Assembly (NCBI RefSeq): GCF_964340395.1
Contig: NC_135555.1
Span: 15,725,246-15,789,245 of the forward strand
Source of the DNA: Glandiceps talaboti
Lineage: Eukaryota > Hemichordata > Enteropneusta > Spengelidae
Direction of reading: 5' to 3'
Length of the DNA: 64,000 nucleotides
The notes beneath the pieces were generated by a model. That model was not told the DNA's origin and did not search any database. It saw nothing but the letters and a program-made list of their open reading frames with translations. Of the stretch, positions 11,011 to 21,851 are shown piece after piece (positions within the stretch are counted from its first letter, which is position 1; every line of letters starts with the position of its first letter). The translations under genes were made by a program, and so were the position numbers.

Positions 11011-11112
11011 GGCAACTGGATAGTCATTCAGCAAATGAACACCTATTGTTAGCATGGACTAGCATATGATAAACATTTTTAAAAAACTGTACAGTTGTGC
11101 TACAACGTCATT

Positions 11113-11366
11113 GACAGTATTTTTTTTTACCAAATTACAATTTTTTAGGACATTCTTAACATTCTTAACAAAAATCGCCATCATTTTTCAAATACATACA
11201 TACATACATACATACATACATACATACATACATACACACACACACACTTGCACACACATGCACACATACATGAGAAATTAAAGGCACTGGCCTTGTTTTT
11301 CAAATGTTAATTTATTGATATGACTGCAAAAAATAACAGTAAAATATATTTATTCTGACCAGGATT
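11113..11366. repeat. Flank U copy 2 resumed, with TACA/CA microsatellite before TLR2
   Basis: Homology to the copy 3 flank resumes (TTTTTTAGGACAT.CTTAACA). A CATA tract followed by a CA tract lies at about 11196-11262. CTGACCAGGATTATG at the end resembles the 3' splice site of a 5'UTR intron immediately before the start codon; copies 1 and 3 have CTGACAATAGGATTATG. Confidence 0.6.
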
Positions 11367-13907
11367 ATGCCTGCACAAATGGAATTCTGTTACCTATCCA
11401 TGCTGTATGTATTCCTGGTATCTGGATTCATAGTGTCTACATCAGGATCATTACCATGTAAAATCTACAACTATACATACATTGACTGTACACACAGGGA
11501 GCTGTACCATCTACCTAATGATCTACCACCATCTACAACTCACTTGGAACTATCCTACAACACCATCTCAAATCTATCACCAGACAGTTTCCAGGGCCTT
11601 GGAAATTTGGTAGATCTGAGACTCAACCATAGCAGCATTTCAACTCTTGCTGAACATGTTTTCTCTTCTCTGGTGAAGTTAGAAGTACTGGATTTATCTT
11701 CAAATCAACTGACAACATTATCATCGTCAACTTTCTCTGGACTACACAATTTACAAGAACTGTATTTGTTTGAAAATAACTTATCTGAACTACCAAATGA
11801 TATATTAGTAGATCTCACAAAGTTACGAAAGATTAGCTTATCAAGTAACAAATTCTTATGTTTCACACTTGTACCTCTTCAACAGCTCATCAACGTTGAG
11901 GTTATTTACTTTGATTCCAACAAAATATCTGGAAACTGTACTGATATCAACTTCCAAAGTTTCAGGAAACTCCAAAGTTTGTCACTTCATAATTGTGGTA
12001 TTGATGATTACATTTTAAGCAGAATTCAATTTGGTGATACAGAACTCGCCACACTCAATTTAAATTCAAACAGCATAGTGGCTCTCAGACCAGAGGTTTT
12101 CACAAATCTAAATCATGTTTTGTTGCTCGATCTCTCAAATAATTTACTTACAACTAGATTGATTGAGAGTCTTGGTGTTTTTTATGTCTTCAAAAATTCT
12201 AGCATCAAAACCCTAAAGTTACACGACCAACACCTACCACTCAACTTCATAACTAACAACACTTTCAGAGGTTTTAGGAACACTTCATTGGAAGAACTAT
12301 ATCTTAGTAAGAATAACTTGACAAGTCTGCCTGATGGAGGATTCCGATGGTTACCACACTTGAAGTTACTGGACATTAGTGAAAACAAACTAGTCAGTCT
12401 TTCAATGAAAGCTTTTGAAGGCCTTCACAACTTAGTCACTTTGAATATAAGGTATAATTGGGAGACCGAGTCCGTTGATGTTGCTAACCTCTTAGAAGCC
12501 ATAAGTGGCTTATCAGCTTTAGAGAATCTCACTCTTTGGAAAATCAAACTTACAGGTGAAATTCCTTCGCATGCATTTGCTAAGCTTAGTTCTCTGAAAT
12601 ATTTGGATCTTGCAAGAAACAGACTTAGTTTGAATTCTGACAGTTTCTGTAACCTGTCTCAGCTTCAACATTTAGATATTTCTTATAATTCTATTCGGTC
12701 GTTTCCACAAAATGTATTTTCAGATTTAGTGTCATTAGAGTTCCTCGAACTAAGTGGTTCTGATGTCTACTCATCTGAAATTGAAAATACACATCTTCTG
12801 AGTAACCTAAACAACCTTAAGACACTGAATTTGCCCTTAAGTGGTATGACCTATTTACATAGAGATGAATTACCATCTCTACAGGAATTATATATAATTG
12901 GAGATGGCAACTTTCTGTGCCTTGAAATGAGTCAGTTAGTAGAACGTCATCCACCCTCACTGACCAAACTTGCTTTTTTCTTTCATTGTGTTGATTTTGA
13001 CATCACAGATGTGACCTTTCTTAACATTACATTCATAGGAATGTTTCGAATCTCATTGTATTTTCAAGACAAATTGAGAGATTCTCAATTTCTCAGTTTT
13101 TTTCCAAATTTAGAAGAGCTTTCTGTCCTCGATGGAAACTTACAAAATTTTGACATTCATCACGGTGAGCTGACTCACCTCCGTACACTTGAATTGGCAG
13201 GCAATAAAGTATCAAATATAAATCCACAATTGATCCCAAACCTGCAATATTTAAATATACAGAACAGCCCATTTGACTGCTCAAAATGCAATATGGAAAC
13301 ATTTGTTAATTGGATGAAAACTGATAAAGTTGTAAGTTTGAAAAAACCTTACTTATTGTCCTGTGCAACACCAAAAAAAAGAGCAGGAACACGTCTTTAT
13401 GAATTAGAGTTTGGGTGGGAATGTAATGTGTTACTGATTGTTGGTGTGACAATCGCATGTATTTTTGCCTTTTTTACAATCTGTATAACCCTTTGTGTTA
13501 AATTTCGCTGGTACATCCGACATGCTATCTTCTTGATAAAACTGAAATGTGGAAGATATCAACTTCAAGTCAACGATGATGAAGAAGAAGAACCACTAAA
13601 CAAGAAATACGATGCTTTTGTTTGTTTTAATGAACATGACAGACCTTGGGTCATGGAACAATTAGTTCCGAACTTAGAAAATATTGATCCACCTAATTTC
13701 AAACTCTGTTTACATGATCGTGATTTCATGCCAGGTGTTGATATTTTTGAAAATATTCTAGATAGTATCAAGAACAGTCATAAAACTATGTTGATACTGT
13801 CACCTAACTTTGCAGAAAGTGAGTGGTGTTACTTTGAAATGAGAATGGCTCAAGATCATCTATTTACAGGCAACAGAGATGTTCTTGTTTTAGTTTTAAA
13901 TCCCTGA
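11367..13907 (+). CDS. Toll-like receptor, copy 2 (TIR truncated by an 8 bp deletion)
   Basis: Single exon, 846 residues, with the same architecture as its neighbours: signal peptide, LRRNT, about twenty LRRs, one LRRCT cysteine cluster (CSKCNMETFVNW, then SCATPK and WECN), a membrane helix (GVTIACIFAFFTICITL), then a TIR with YDAFVCFNEHD and RDFMPG, including the BB-loop proline needed for adaptor contact in vertebrate TLRs. Relative to copy 3, eight bases are missing near 13898 (TTTTAAATCCC versus TTTTATTAAAAGAAATCCC). The product therefore ends ...DVLVLVLNP, without the C-terminal part of the TIR and its FW box. The remaining TIR frame is preserved to a TAG at 14056-14058. Ligand specificity cannot be read from sequence. 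It could be a pseudogene or a signalling-dead decoy. Confidence 0.9.
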   Translation: MPAQMEFCYLSMLYVFLVSGFIVSTSGSLPCKIYNYTYIDCTHRELYHLPNDLPPSTTHLELSYNTISNLSPDSFQGLGNLVDLRLNHSSISTLAEHVFSSLVKLEVLDLSSNQLTTLSSSTFSGLHNLQELYLFENNLSELPNDILVDLTKLRKISLSSNKFLCFTLVPLQQLINVEVIYFDSNKISGNCTDINFQSFRKLQSLSLHNCGIDDYILSRIQFGDTELATLNLNSNSIVALRPEVFTNLNHVLLLDLSNNLLTTRLIESLGVFYVFKNSSIKTLKLHDQHLPLNFITNNTFRGFRNTSLEELYLSKNNLTSLPDGGFRWLPHLKLLDISENKLVSLSMKAFEGLHNLVTLNIRYNWETESVDVANLLEAISGLSALENLTLWKIKLTGEIPSHAFAKLSSLKYLDLARNRLSLNSDSFCNLSQLQHLDISYNSIRSFPQNVFSDLVSLEFLELSGSDVYSSEIENTHLLSNLNNLKTLNLPLSGMTYLHRDELPSLQELYIIGDGNFLCLEMSQLVERHPPSLTKLAFFFHCVDFDITDVTFLNITFIGMFRISLYFQDKLRDSQFLSFFPNLEELSVLDGNLQNFDIHHGELTHLRTLELAGNKVSNINPQLIPNLQYLNIQNSPFDCSKCNMETFVNWMKTDKVVSLKKPYLLSCATPKKRAGTRLYELEFGWECNVLLIVGVTIACIFAFFTICITLCVKFRWYIRHAIFLIKLKCGRYQLQVNDDEEEEPLNKKYDAFVCFNEHDRPWVMEQLVPNLENIDPPNFKLCLHDRDFMPGVDIFENILDSIKNSHKTMLILSPNFAESEWCYFEMRMAQDHLFTGNRDVLVLVLNP

Positions 13908-14596
13908 TGATGTGATGCCTAGAGTTTTACGTACACTCTTCCTGACTAAAACATACATTAAGTGGACAAACAATGCAATGGGTAGGAGACTTTTCTGGGA
14001 GAAATTAAAAGTTGAATTAAGATCTGACAACAGAGTCAATAGAGTAGCCAATGTCTAGCTAAACTTGTTGTGTTCTTAGACATAGAATACTCAGCAACAA
14101 AGAAGTTAAAAGTTCATAGCAAGTACTAGTTCATATAATGACAATTGAAAGTAAACTTTTTGTACTGTTAAAGGCCAGGGATTTTAATCTAAAAAAGGCT
14201 AAAAAAACGATATTGAAATTACTGTTCCTACAAATAAATTGAAACATTTCAGTAGTACAGAAAAATTACTGTGAAAGATGAAATTGCATAATGTATTCAA
14301 ATAAACAGCTACTTTTTATCTTCAATTGTTCATATCATTGATTGAAACATTTCTGTTTCAAATTTAAAATGAAATTGTGATGTTATGATGTATATTAGTT
14401 ATATCATGTTTTGCTTATTTTCTGTTTCGTTTTTAATCTAGTAGAATATGTCTTTTACCCCCTATAGTATTTAGTCTTCCTAGTTCTAGTTTACTATGTG
14501 GTTTTTTCAGCCTTTACCCACCACAAATACCATTACGGTTCCTTTTTAAACTGTATGTCATTTTTGTCCAATAATTTTCTGTCCATTTTTAGATTC

Positions 14597-14627
14597 CTGA
14601 AGAAGGCTTTCAGTGTAAAGCCGAAAC
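14597..14627 (+). other. Conserved hairpin motif with GAAAC tail (hammerhead-like core), copy 2
   Basis: Same motif as 6344-6374: CTGAAGA, arms GGCTTT and AAAGCC, then GAAAC. The stem is fully kept while the loop differs by one base, and the flanking sequence has also diverged little. Confidence 0.3.
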
Positions 14628-14776
14628 GTTGACTAAAAGATACTACTTAATCCTACATGAAACCTGTGTCTTGTTCATTATCAAAACACACTATATAGTT
14701 AGTTATGTGATGTACTGAATACAATAATTATCACCAGTTTATGATACATTCTTAAAATTTAACTATAACACCTCAG

Positions 14777-14946
14777 CAGTGTGTCCTCTAATGATAGCCA
14801 AATTTTGTTGTGTTAAGTCAAAATGAGAAAAACTGGTATTTCTTGTGAGTCACCACATAGTAAGAGATATGGAACACCAAATTTTGGTGCATCACTAGAA
14901 ATTGTGTGCGTCAGTGGTGCGTCAATTTGGCTTAGAGGGCACACTG
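14777..14946. mobile_element. hAT-type MITE, 170 bp, with exact 8 bp target duplication
   Basis: Ends are CAGTGTGTCCTCTAA and TTAGAGGGCACACTG, an inverted pair with one mismatch, and both continue into AGCCAAATT-like sequence. The direct repeat CACCTCAG flanks it exactly (14769-14776 and 14947-14954). The paralogous site in D copy 1, near 6512, is empty and reads AACACTTCAGCATTTGG. Eight-base duplications with CAGTG-type ends are typical of hAT elements. Confidence 0.9.
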
Positions 14947-15506
14947 CACCTCAGCATTTGGACTCTTCAGAAATCATTATTTGTTTTCATGATTGAGAGC
15001 ACATTGAAATATACCAGTGATGAGTTGTTTGCATGCTGTGTTCACTGTTTAATATTCTCCTGCAATAAAGATCTTATTACAATCTTAACAGTTAATGGTA
15101 AAATGTTGTTTATAATATAGAAAATGTCAGATTCTATCAAAATGCATATTAAAAGGTATGATCACTCCACTCTACCATTGCCCCCATTCAACCCCCAACC
15201 TCAACCCTGCAGGCTTGAAATTAATGGTAGTCCCACATCCCAATGCTTGTCATGGGGCTACTTATGAGGCTAGCATACAGAGGCTACCACTGATTGTGTG
15301 ACAATTTATAGCATTTACCGTGTTGACACACACACACTTATATTTCCAATGGGGATTCTTTTGTCAGTTCAGAAATTCATGTATGAATGGACTGCTGGTC
15401 ATTATCCTTGACAATGTGCTACTGGTACACTGGAACTACGAAAGGAGAATTTCAAAGTTAATTTCAAGTCCTCTACATACTTCCATCCTACTCCACCTCA
15501 ATCATG

Positions 15507-15537
<31 letters not shown>

Positions 15538-15575
15538 TACATGCACTGTGTGATTGCTATTATAGTATTCCTAAA

Positions 15576-16458
15576 TCCCAGACTGAAATTATATCATTAC
15601 CCGACTGGTTTTGTCACTATGTTATCGTTTATAACTAATTTTGTGTAAAATGATGGTGGGCAAGGGATTTTGTAAAGCCGGTAAAATCGTAATTCAGTTG
15701 TTAGGGTATTTTTTATTTTGACTGTAGTCTGTAAAAAGCACCGCCTATATCGTAAAGAGGCTAGGCTTTTGTACTTCGTATCGGACCATTACCTTGTTGC
15801 GTAATAAATAGAAGCAATCGGAGAGTGACAAGGCCAAATATTGTTGCGCATGTATAGACATATAAAGTTACATAAAAAGTTACAAATCAAGAATAAAGGC
15901 CAGGTCTTCACGAATTCTATCAGTGGGAATTTACAAGAAAAGTTAGAAAATCGAATTGATTTTTTACCAATACAATGACTGAAAACTTGTAGACGTATCG
16001 ATAGTAAAACTATATTGAATTCAAAGTTCATTTACGGCGATGTTTATCTTTCTGACGACAGTATTTGTATTCGTGTTTGGAATAAAATCATTGAAATCAC
16101 TCATTGCAACAAAACAAACGACAAAATGGAGATACATGTAAATACAGACATCTAACCGCTGTCACACACATCAGATTTTACAGACTATAATCAGTGGGTT
16201 ACTGCCTGCGACGTGATACAAGTATCGTGAGGCGCAACATTATTGCAGATAATCCCGGGAGATAATCCGACAGTGATGATCGTACCTAGTGCGCTGCTTG
16301 TTGAGTTGCCCGTGTTGCCTGTCCTTTAATCAATATCGAATTCAAACTTCCATAATACAAGTAGTCTTTATAAAGCACATAGGACTGATCAAACTCTACA
16401 CTGCGGTATCTTTCTTGTCATGAAGAAATGACAGAAACTTCGCCAACATACACTGTTG
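15576..16458. other. Segment present only in D copy 2
   Basis: D1 joins CCTAAA to AGTTTAACTT through nine bases; D2 has 883 bases between the same landmarks. The segment is less AT-rich than its surroundings in places (CCCGGGAGATAATCCGAC near 16255). No inverted ends or target duplication were found, so a deletion in D1 is as likely as an insertion in D2. Confidence 0.55.
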
Positions 16459-17484
16459 AGTTTAACTTATAAATATTTCCATATTTGGGTCACACTCCAC
16501 CAGGGTTTCAGACCTTCATTAATTTCCATTTCATGTGAAACCAAATTGTGATTTGAATCCCTTGCAAGCAACTAAAAATGTTGTATTGAAATGTTAGTAA
16601 GGAAGAATACATGGGGAAATTTAAAATCTGTGATGCAGAAATTTTAACTGCTTTCATTTCCTTAAACTTAAAGGTGTGCTATACAAATAAGGAAGTAACT
16701 GGGCTTCACAATATGCTTTTCAATTTTGGGAAAAAAGAGATGGATTTACATCTGAAAAGCTCAATACATTTTGTACATTATACAAGTCCTAAGTCTGTAT
16801 ATTTTGAACTCTTGATCATCAAGGTATGGAAAAAAAATGGAAAGTTGTAGAGGTAGGACCGACATACCAGTCCTGTATAACAGGATTGTTGTCACTGAGA
16901 TATCCACAGTCACTGCAATAATTAATTTCTGCTACATTTCTGCAAGTTTGACGAACTGTACTACATCAGGTATGTATATGAGAAATCCAATGTTCTAAAC
17001 AAGGTTGCTTATGATATTTGTCCTTTTGCTGATAAGACTAGAATCCAGGCAAATGGGTATTTTGTGATGGGGAAATAATGAATTCAAAACTCCTATTCAC
17101 ATGGATTCCAGGCTATCTGCTGGTGTGAATTATCTGCACCATAGTGTTTGCATTTTTCCACACAACACAATTCTAAGCTATATGGTAGTCTTTTCAAAAG
17201 AAGGAGTGAGACCGTTTACAAAGATATTGAGATTAGTGGTATATTGGTTTCCGAAGTTTCTCTCCATATTTTACTAAAGCAAGATTTTTTTTTTAAAATG
17301 TATTCCATCATTGATTTCATTAATTTCATCCTATTTGGACCTGGTCAGTATATTGGCAAACATTTACACATGATGTGTCTAGAAATGTAAAATACTGCTT
17401 ACTATAACCAATACCATATGACAATATCCTATACAACAGTGCCTTCTTGGTCTACAACTGGTACATGGGTAAAATGTTTTTCTT

Positions 17485-19148
17485 TTTTTTAATCTATCAG
17501 TAATAATTATTGACTAACCCTCAGAAAGTCATGTATAATAACTTCAAAAGGAAGAAAAAATACTGAACAAATGTTTTGATATCATTTGCGCTGAAGGACA
17601 GAAATACAAGGAAGATATTTAATTTGTAGTGTAGAAATATATTTCCTGAAAGGATCACTGCCCTCTACCTGTAAAAGAAGGAGAGGGACACTTTCCATAA
17701 CAAAAGACGAAAATATACTTTGCACAGATATGCTACAGGAGGAGGAAGCAATCATGATAGTCTGTAAACAGTCTACACGAACATTACAGCTACATGATAC
17801 TGACAGAATATCACTGGTTGTATTACTTAAATTTACTGGATTTCCAAGTTATATTGTTGGTTCATGACATACCAATCACGCTGGGCAAAAAGTTGAATAC
17901 ACAGGAATCTACATAATTTTACTCTATCTGTAAATCAGGTAGGTCTTACTCTTAGCACATTTTTTATCAAAATCAATCAAGTTCCTCTTTTAATTATGTG
18001 ACTGTCACTCATGTGCATCCAGACTTACCCAGGTTTCAATTTCAGTTCTCACATCTGTACTTTCAGTGAAACCATAATGATTACGTGGGATCATTCTTTT
18101 GTTCTGGACCAACTTTTTTCTATATCTCTACTAGACAACTATTTTTCACACCTAAATGTTAATCCTAATCCAAAGTGGGTCTCTAATATTTTACTGTCAC
18201 TGTCACTTTAACTTCCACCGAACACTTTATATACATGAACTTAATCAAGATACAATTGTATAATATCACAAGAAGGTGAAAAACTTCTTCCTACTTGGTA
18301 CGCTTTTTGACTTCCATGTCACCTCAGACCACTATTTTACCATTGTACTACATGGTGAGATACATACAAAAACACTATACACTGGGTCTATTGTATGACG
18401 TCTGCAATTCAAAGTGGGTTTTTACGCCTGATTTGAATATCAATACAACTTTTACCTTTACATTCCATTAACGTTGAATCCATAGCGTGTTCACTCAGAA
18501 GCACACATTACAAGACATGGTGTATATACATGTACATGGACATCTTTGCAGGCTGTTTCTTTCTTTTTTTTGACCACTTTACACATTTTTAGGACATACT
18601 TAACACTTAATGACAAATCACCACCGTTTTTCAAATTGTTTTATAAACAAGGGGATGACCTTCAAAAGCAATTATTCCAAATCATATCCCCACATTACTT
18701 TGTTTTTTTACCAACACTCATTGTTATAACACAGGTTATACTACAATTAGTAATTATTTTGCCAAAAGTCTATCAGAAATTTAGTTTATCAACATCTTAG
18801 ATACTTTTAAATCTTAAATATTTAATAATTCAAAGTGTTTTCATACTTTCAGACTTTTTATAAACCTCAGACAAAATAAATCACTTACAGTGAATATAGA
18901 TTTTATTTTGTATGTATACAGACACAGACAGACAGACAGATGGACAGGCATTCACTCACACACACACACACACACACACGCACACACACAAACACACACA
19001 AACGCGCGCGAGCGCGCATGCACATACACAGAGGAACACAACAAAATCCCTGGACAGACACTGGCCTTGTTTTTCTTTCAAATGTTAATTTCTTAATATG
19101 ACTACAAAAAATAATTCGGTAAAATATGTTTATTCTGACAATAGGATT
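17485..19148. repeat. Tandem duplication flank U, copy 3, with microsatellites before TLR3
   Basis: The uninterrupted version of the TLR 5' flank. At 18918-19015 it carries CAGA units, a CA tract and a short alternating CG stretch (CGCGCGCGAGCGCGC), potentially Z-DNA-forming. It ends CTGACAATAGGATTATG, where AG before GATTATG may be the acceptor of a 5'UTR intron. Confidence 0.6.
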
Positions 19149-21851
19149 ATGCCTACACAAATGGAATTCTGTTACCTATCCATGCTGTATGTATTACTGG
19201 TATCTGGATTCATAGTGTCTACATCAGGATCATTACCATGTAAAATATACAACTACACATACATTGATTGTACACATAGGGAGCTGTACCATCTACCCAA
19301 TGATCTGCCACCATCTACAACTCACTTGGAACTATCCTACAACACCATCTCAAATCTATCACCAGACAGTTTCCGAGGCCTTGGAAATTTGGTAGATCTG
19401 AGACTCAACCACAGCAGTATTTCAACTCTTGCTGAACATGTTTTCTCTTCTCTGGTAAAGTTAGAAGTACTGGATTTATCTTCAAATCAACTGACAATGT
19501 TATCATCGTCAACTTTCTCTGGACTACACAACTTAAAAGAACTGTATTTGTTTCAAAATAACTTATCTGAACTACCAAATGATATATTAGTAGATCTCAC
19601 AAAGTTACGAAAGATTAGCTTATCAAGTAACAAATTCTTATGCTTCCCACTTGTACCTCTTCAACAGCTCATCAACGTTGAGGTTATTTACTTTGATTCC
19701 AACATAATATCTGGAAACTGTACTGATATCAACTTCCAAAGTTTCAGGAAACTCCAAAGTGTGTCACTTCATAATTGTGGTGTTGATGATGATATTTTAA
19801 GCAGAATTCAATTTGGTGATATAGAACTCACCACACTCAATTTAAATTCAAACGGCATAGTGGCTCTCAGACCAGAAGTTTTCACAAATCTAAATCATGT
19901 TATGTCGCTTGATCTCTCAAATAATTTACTTACAACTATATTGATTGAGATTCTTGATGTTTTTTATGTCTTCAAAAATTCTAGCATCAAAATCTTAAAG
20001 TTAAACAACCAACGCCTACCACTCAACTTCATAACTAACAACACCTTCAGAGGTCTTAGGGACACTTCATTGGAAGAACTATATCTTAATAAGAATAACT
20101 TGACGAGTCTTCCTGATGGAGGTTTCCAATGGTTACCACACTTGAAGTTACTGGACATCAGTGCAAACAAACTAGTCAGTCTTTCAATGAAAGCGTTTGA
20201 AGGCCTTCACAACTTAGTCACTTTGAATATGAAGTTCAACAATCGCGAGGCTGAGTCAGTTGATGTTGCTAACCTCTTAGAAGCCATAAGTGGATTGTCA
20301 GCTTTAGAGAATCTCTCTTTTCGGGACATTAAACTTACAGGTGAAATTCCTTCACATGCATTTGCTAAATTTAGCTCTCTGAAATATTTGGATCTTGCAA
20401 GTAACAGACTTAGTTTGAATACCGACAGCTTCAGTAACCTGTCTCAGCTTCAACATTTAGATATTTCTTATAACTCTATTCGGTCGTTTCCACAAAATGT
20501 ATTTTCAGATTTAGTGTCATTAGAGTTCCTCGAACTAAGTGGTTCTGATGTAGACCCATTTGAAATTGAAAATACACATCTTCTGACTAACCTAAAAAAC
20601 CTTAAGACATTGAATTTGCCCTTAAGTTGTATGACCTATTTACATACAGATGAATTACCATCTCTACAGGAATTATATATAATTGGAGATGACACCTTAC
20701 TGTGCCTTGAAATGAGTCAGTTAGTAGAACATCATCCACCCTCACTGACCAAACTTGCTTTTTTCTCTCACTGTGTTGATTTTGACATCACAGATGTGAC
20801 CTTTCTTAACATTACATTCATAGGAATGTTTCGAATCTCATTGTATTTTCAAGACAAATTGAGAGACTCTAAATTTCTAAGTTTTTTTCCAAATTTAGAA
20901 GAGCTTTCTGTCCTCGCGGGAAACTTACAATATTTTGACATTCATCCCGGTGAGCTGACTCACCTCCGTACACTTGAACTGACAGGCAACAAAGTATCAA
21001 ATATAAATCCACAATTGATCCCAAACCTGCAATATTTGAATATACAGAACAGCCCATTTGACTGCTCAAAATGCAACATGGAAACATTTGTTAACTGGAT
21101 GAAAACTGATAAAGTTGTAAGCTTGAAAAATCCTTACTTATTGTCCTGTGCAACACCAAAAAAAAAAGCAGGAACACGTCTTTATGAATTAGAGTTTGGG
21201 TGGGAATGTAATGTGTTACTGATTGTTGGTGTGACAATCGCATGTATTTTTGCCTTTTTTACAATCTGTATAACCCTTTGTGTTAAATTTCGCTGGTACA
21301 TCCGACATGCTATCTTCTTGATAAAACTGAAATGTGGAAGATATCAACTTCAAGTCAACAATGATGAAGAAGAAGAACCACTAAACAAGAAATATGATGC
21401 TTTTGTTTGTTTTAATGAACATGACAGACCCTGGGTCATGGAACAATTAGTTCCTCACTTAGAAAATATTGATCCACCTAATTTCAAACTCTGTTTACAT
21501 GATCGTGATTTCATGCCAGGTGTTGATATTTTTGAAAATATACTAGACAGTATCAAGAACAGTCACAAAACTATGTTGATACTGTCACCTAACTTTGCAG
21601 AAAGTGAGTGGTGTTACTTTGAAATGAGAATGGCTCAAGATCATCTATTTACGGGCAACAGAGATGTTCTTGTTTTAGTTTTATTAAAAGAAATCCCTGA
21701 TGATGTGATGCCTAGAGTCTTACGTACACTCTTCCTGACTAAAAAATACATTAAGTGGACAAATAATGCAATGGGTAGGAGACTTTTCTGGGAGAAATTA
21801 AAAGTTGAATTAAGATCTGACAACAGAGTCAATAGAGTAGCCAATGTCTAG
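19149..21851 (+). CDS. Toll-like receptor, copy 3 (complete V-type TLR)
   Basis: The only intact receptor of the cluster: 900 residues in one exon. An upstream in-frame ATG at 19098 exists, but 19149 is the conserved start. In order: signal peptide (about 1-30); LRRNT (LPCKIYNYTYIDC); about twenty LRRs with many N-glycosylation sites; one LRRCT cluster (CSKCNMETFVNW to WECN); a membrane helix at about 687-711; a TIR from about 748. The TIR has box 1 YDAFVCFNEHD, box 2 RDFMPG at about 786-791 with the BB-loop proline, and an FW box (RRLFWEKL) near 880, so it should recruit a MyD88-type adaptor. It is expected at the plasma or endosomal membrane, sensing an unknown ligand. It is mosaic: much of the ectodomain matches copy 1, while the part from about 20832 onward matches copy 2. 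Confidence 0.95.
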   Translation: MPTQMEFCYLSMLYVLLVSGFIVSTSGSLPCKIYNYTYIDCTHRELYHLPNDLPPSTTHLELSYNTISNLSPDSFRGLGNLVDLRLNHSSISTLAEHVFSSLVKLEVLDLSSNQLTMLSSSTFSGLHNLKELYLFQNNLSELPNDILVDLTKLRKISLSSNKFLCFPLVPLQQLINVEVIYFDSNIISGNCTDINFQSFRKLQSVSLHNCGVDDDILSRIQFGDIELTTLNLNSNGIVALRPEVFTNLNHVMSLDLSNNLLTTILIEILDVFYVFKNSSIKILKLNNQRLPLNFITNNTFRGLRDTSLEELYLNKNNLTSLPDGGFQWLPHLKLLDISANKLVSLSMKAFEGLHNLVTLNMKFNNREAESVDVANLLEAISGLSALENLSFRDIKLTGEIPSHAFAKFSSLKYLDLASNRLSLNTDSFSNLSQLQHLDISYNSIRSFPQNVFSDLVSLEFLELSGSDVDPFEIENTHLLTNLKNLKTLNLPLSCMTYLHTDELPSLQELYIIGDDTLLCLEMSQLVEHHPPSLTKLAFFSHCVDFDITDVTFLNITFIGMFRISLYFQDKLRDSKFLSFFPNLEELSVLAGNLQYFDIHPGELTHLRTLELTGNKVSNINPQLIPNLQYLNIQNSPFDCSKCNMETFVNWMKTDKVVSLKNPYLLSCATPKKKAGTRLYELEFGWECNVLLIVGVTIACIFAFFTICITLCVKFRWYIRHAIFLIKLKCGRYQLQVNNDEEEEPLNKKYDAFVCFNEHDRPWVMEQLVPHLENIDPPNFKLCLHDRDFMPGVDIFENILDSIKNSHKTMLILSPNFAESEWCYFEMRMAQDHLFTGNRDVLVLVLLKEIPDDVMPRVLRTLFLTKKYIKWTNNAMGRRLFWEKLKVELRSDNRVNRVANV

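Larger units (their letters stand above)
9265..11102 (+). mobile_element. Non-autonomous mobile element with hairpin end, GT tract and minisatellite
   Basis: Flank U of copy 3 reads uninterrupted where copy 2 has about 1.84 kb extra, so this is an insertion. It begins TAGCACAATTGAAC and ends ACAGTTGTGCTA, which are short imperfect inverted ends. A near-palindrome lies at the start (9265-9296), followed by a GT tract (about 9337-9369), about three degenerate blocks of roughly 125-160 bp, and an array of about 115 bp units into which a SINE has inserted. No open frame of note and no clear target duplication are seen. Hairpin ends, internal tandem repeats and no target duplication recall Helentron-like elements (HINEs, or the pearl elements of oysters), but this is inference. 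Partial copies lie at 430-640 and 840-1002. Confidence 0.55.
14059..17485. repeat. Tandem duplication segment D, copy 2
   Basis: This block parallels 5068-8190. It lacks the 5196-5945 segment, has gained a 170 bp hAT-type insertion (14777-14946), and holds 883 bases at 15576-16458 that copy 1 lacks. Large stretches remain nearly identical, implying recent duplication or ongoing gene conversion. No gene is supported. Confidence 0.75.
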
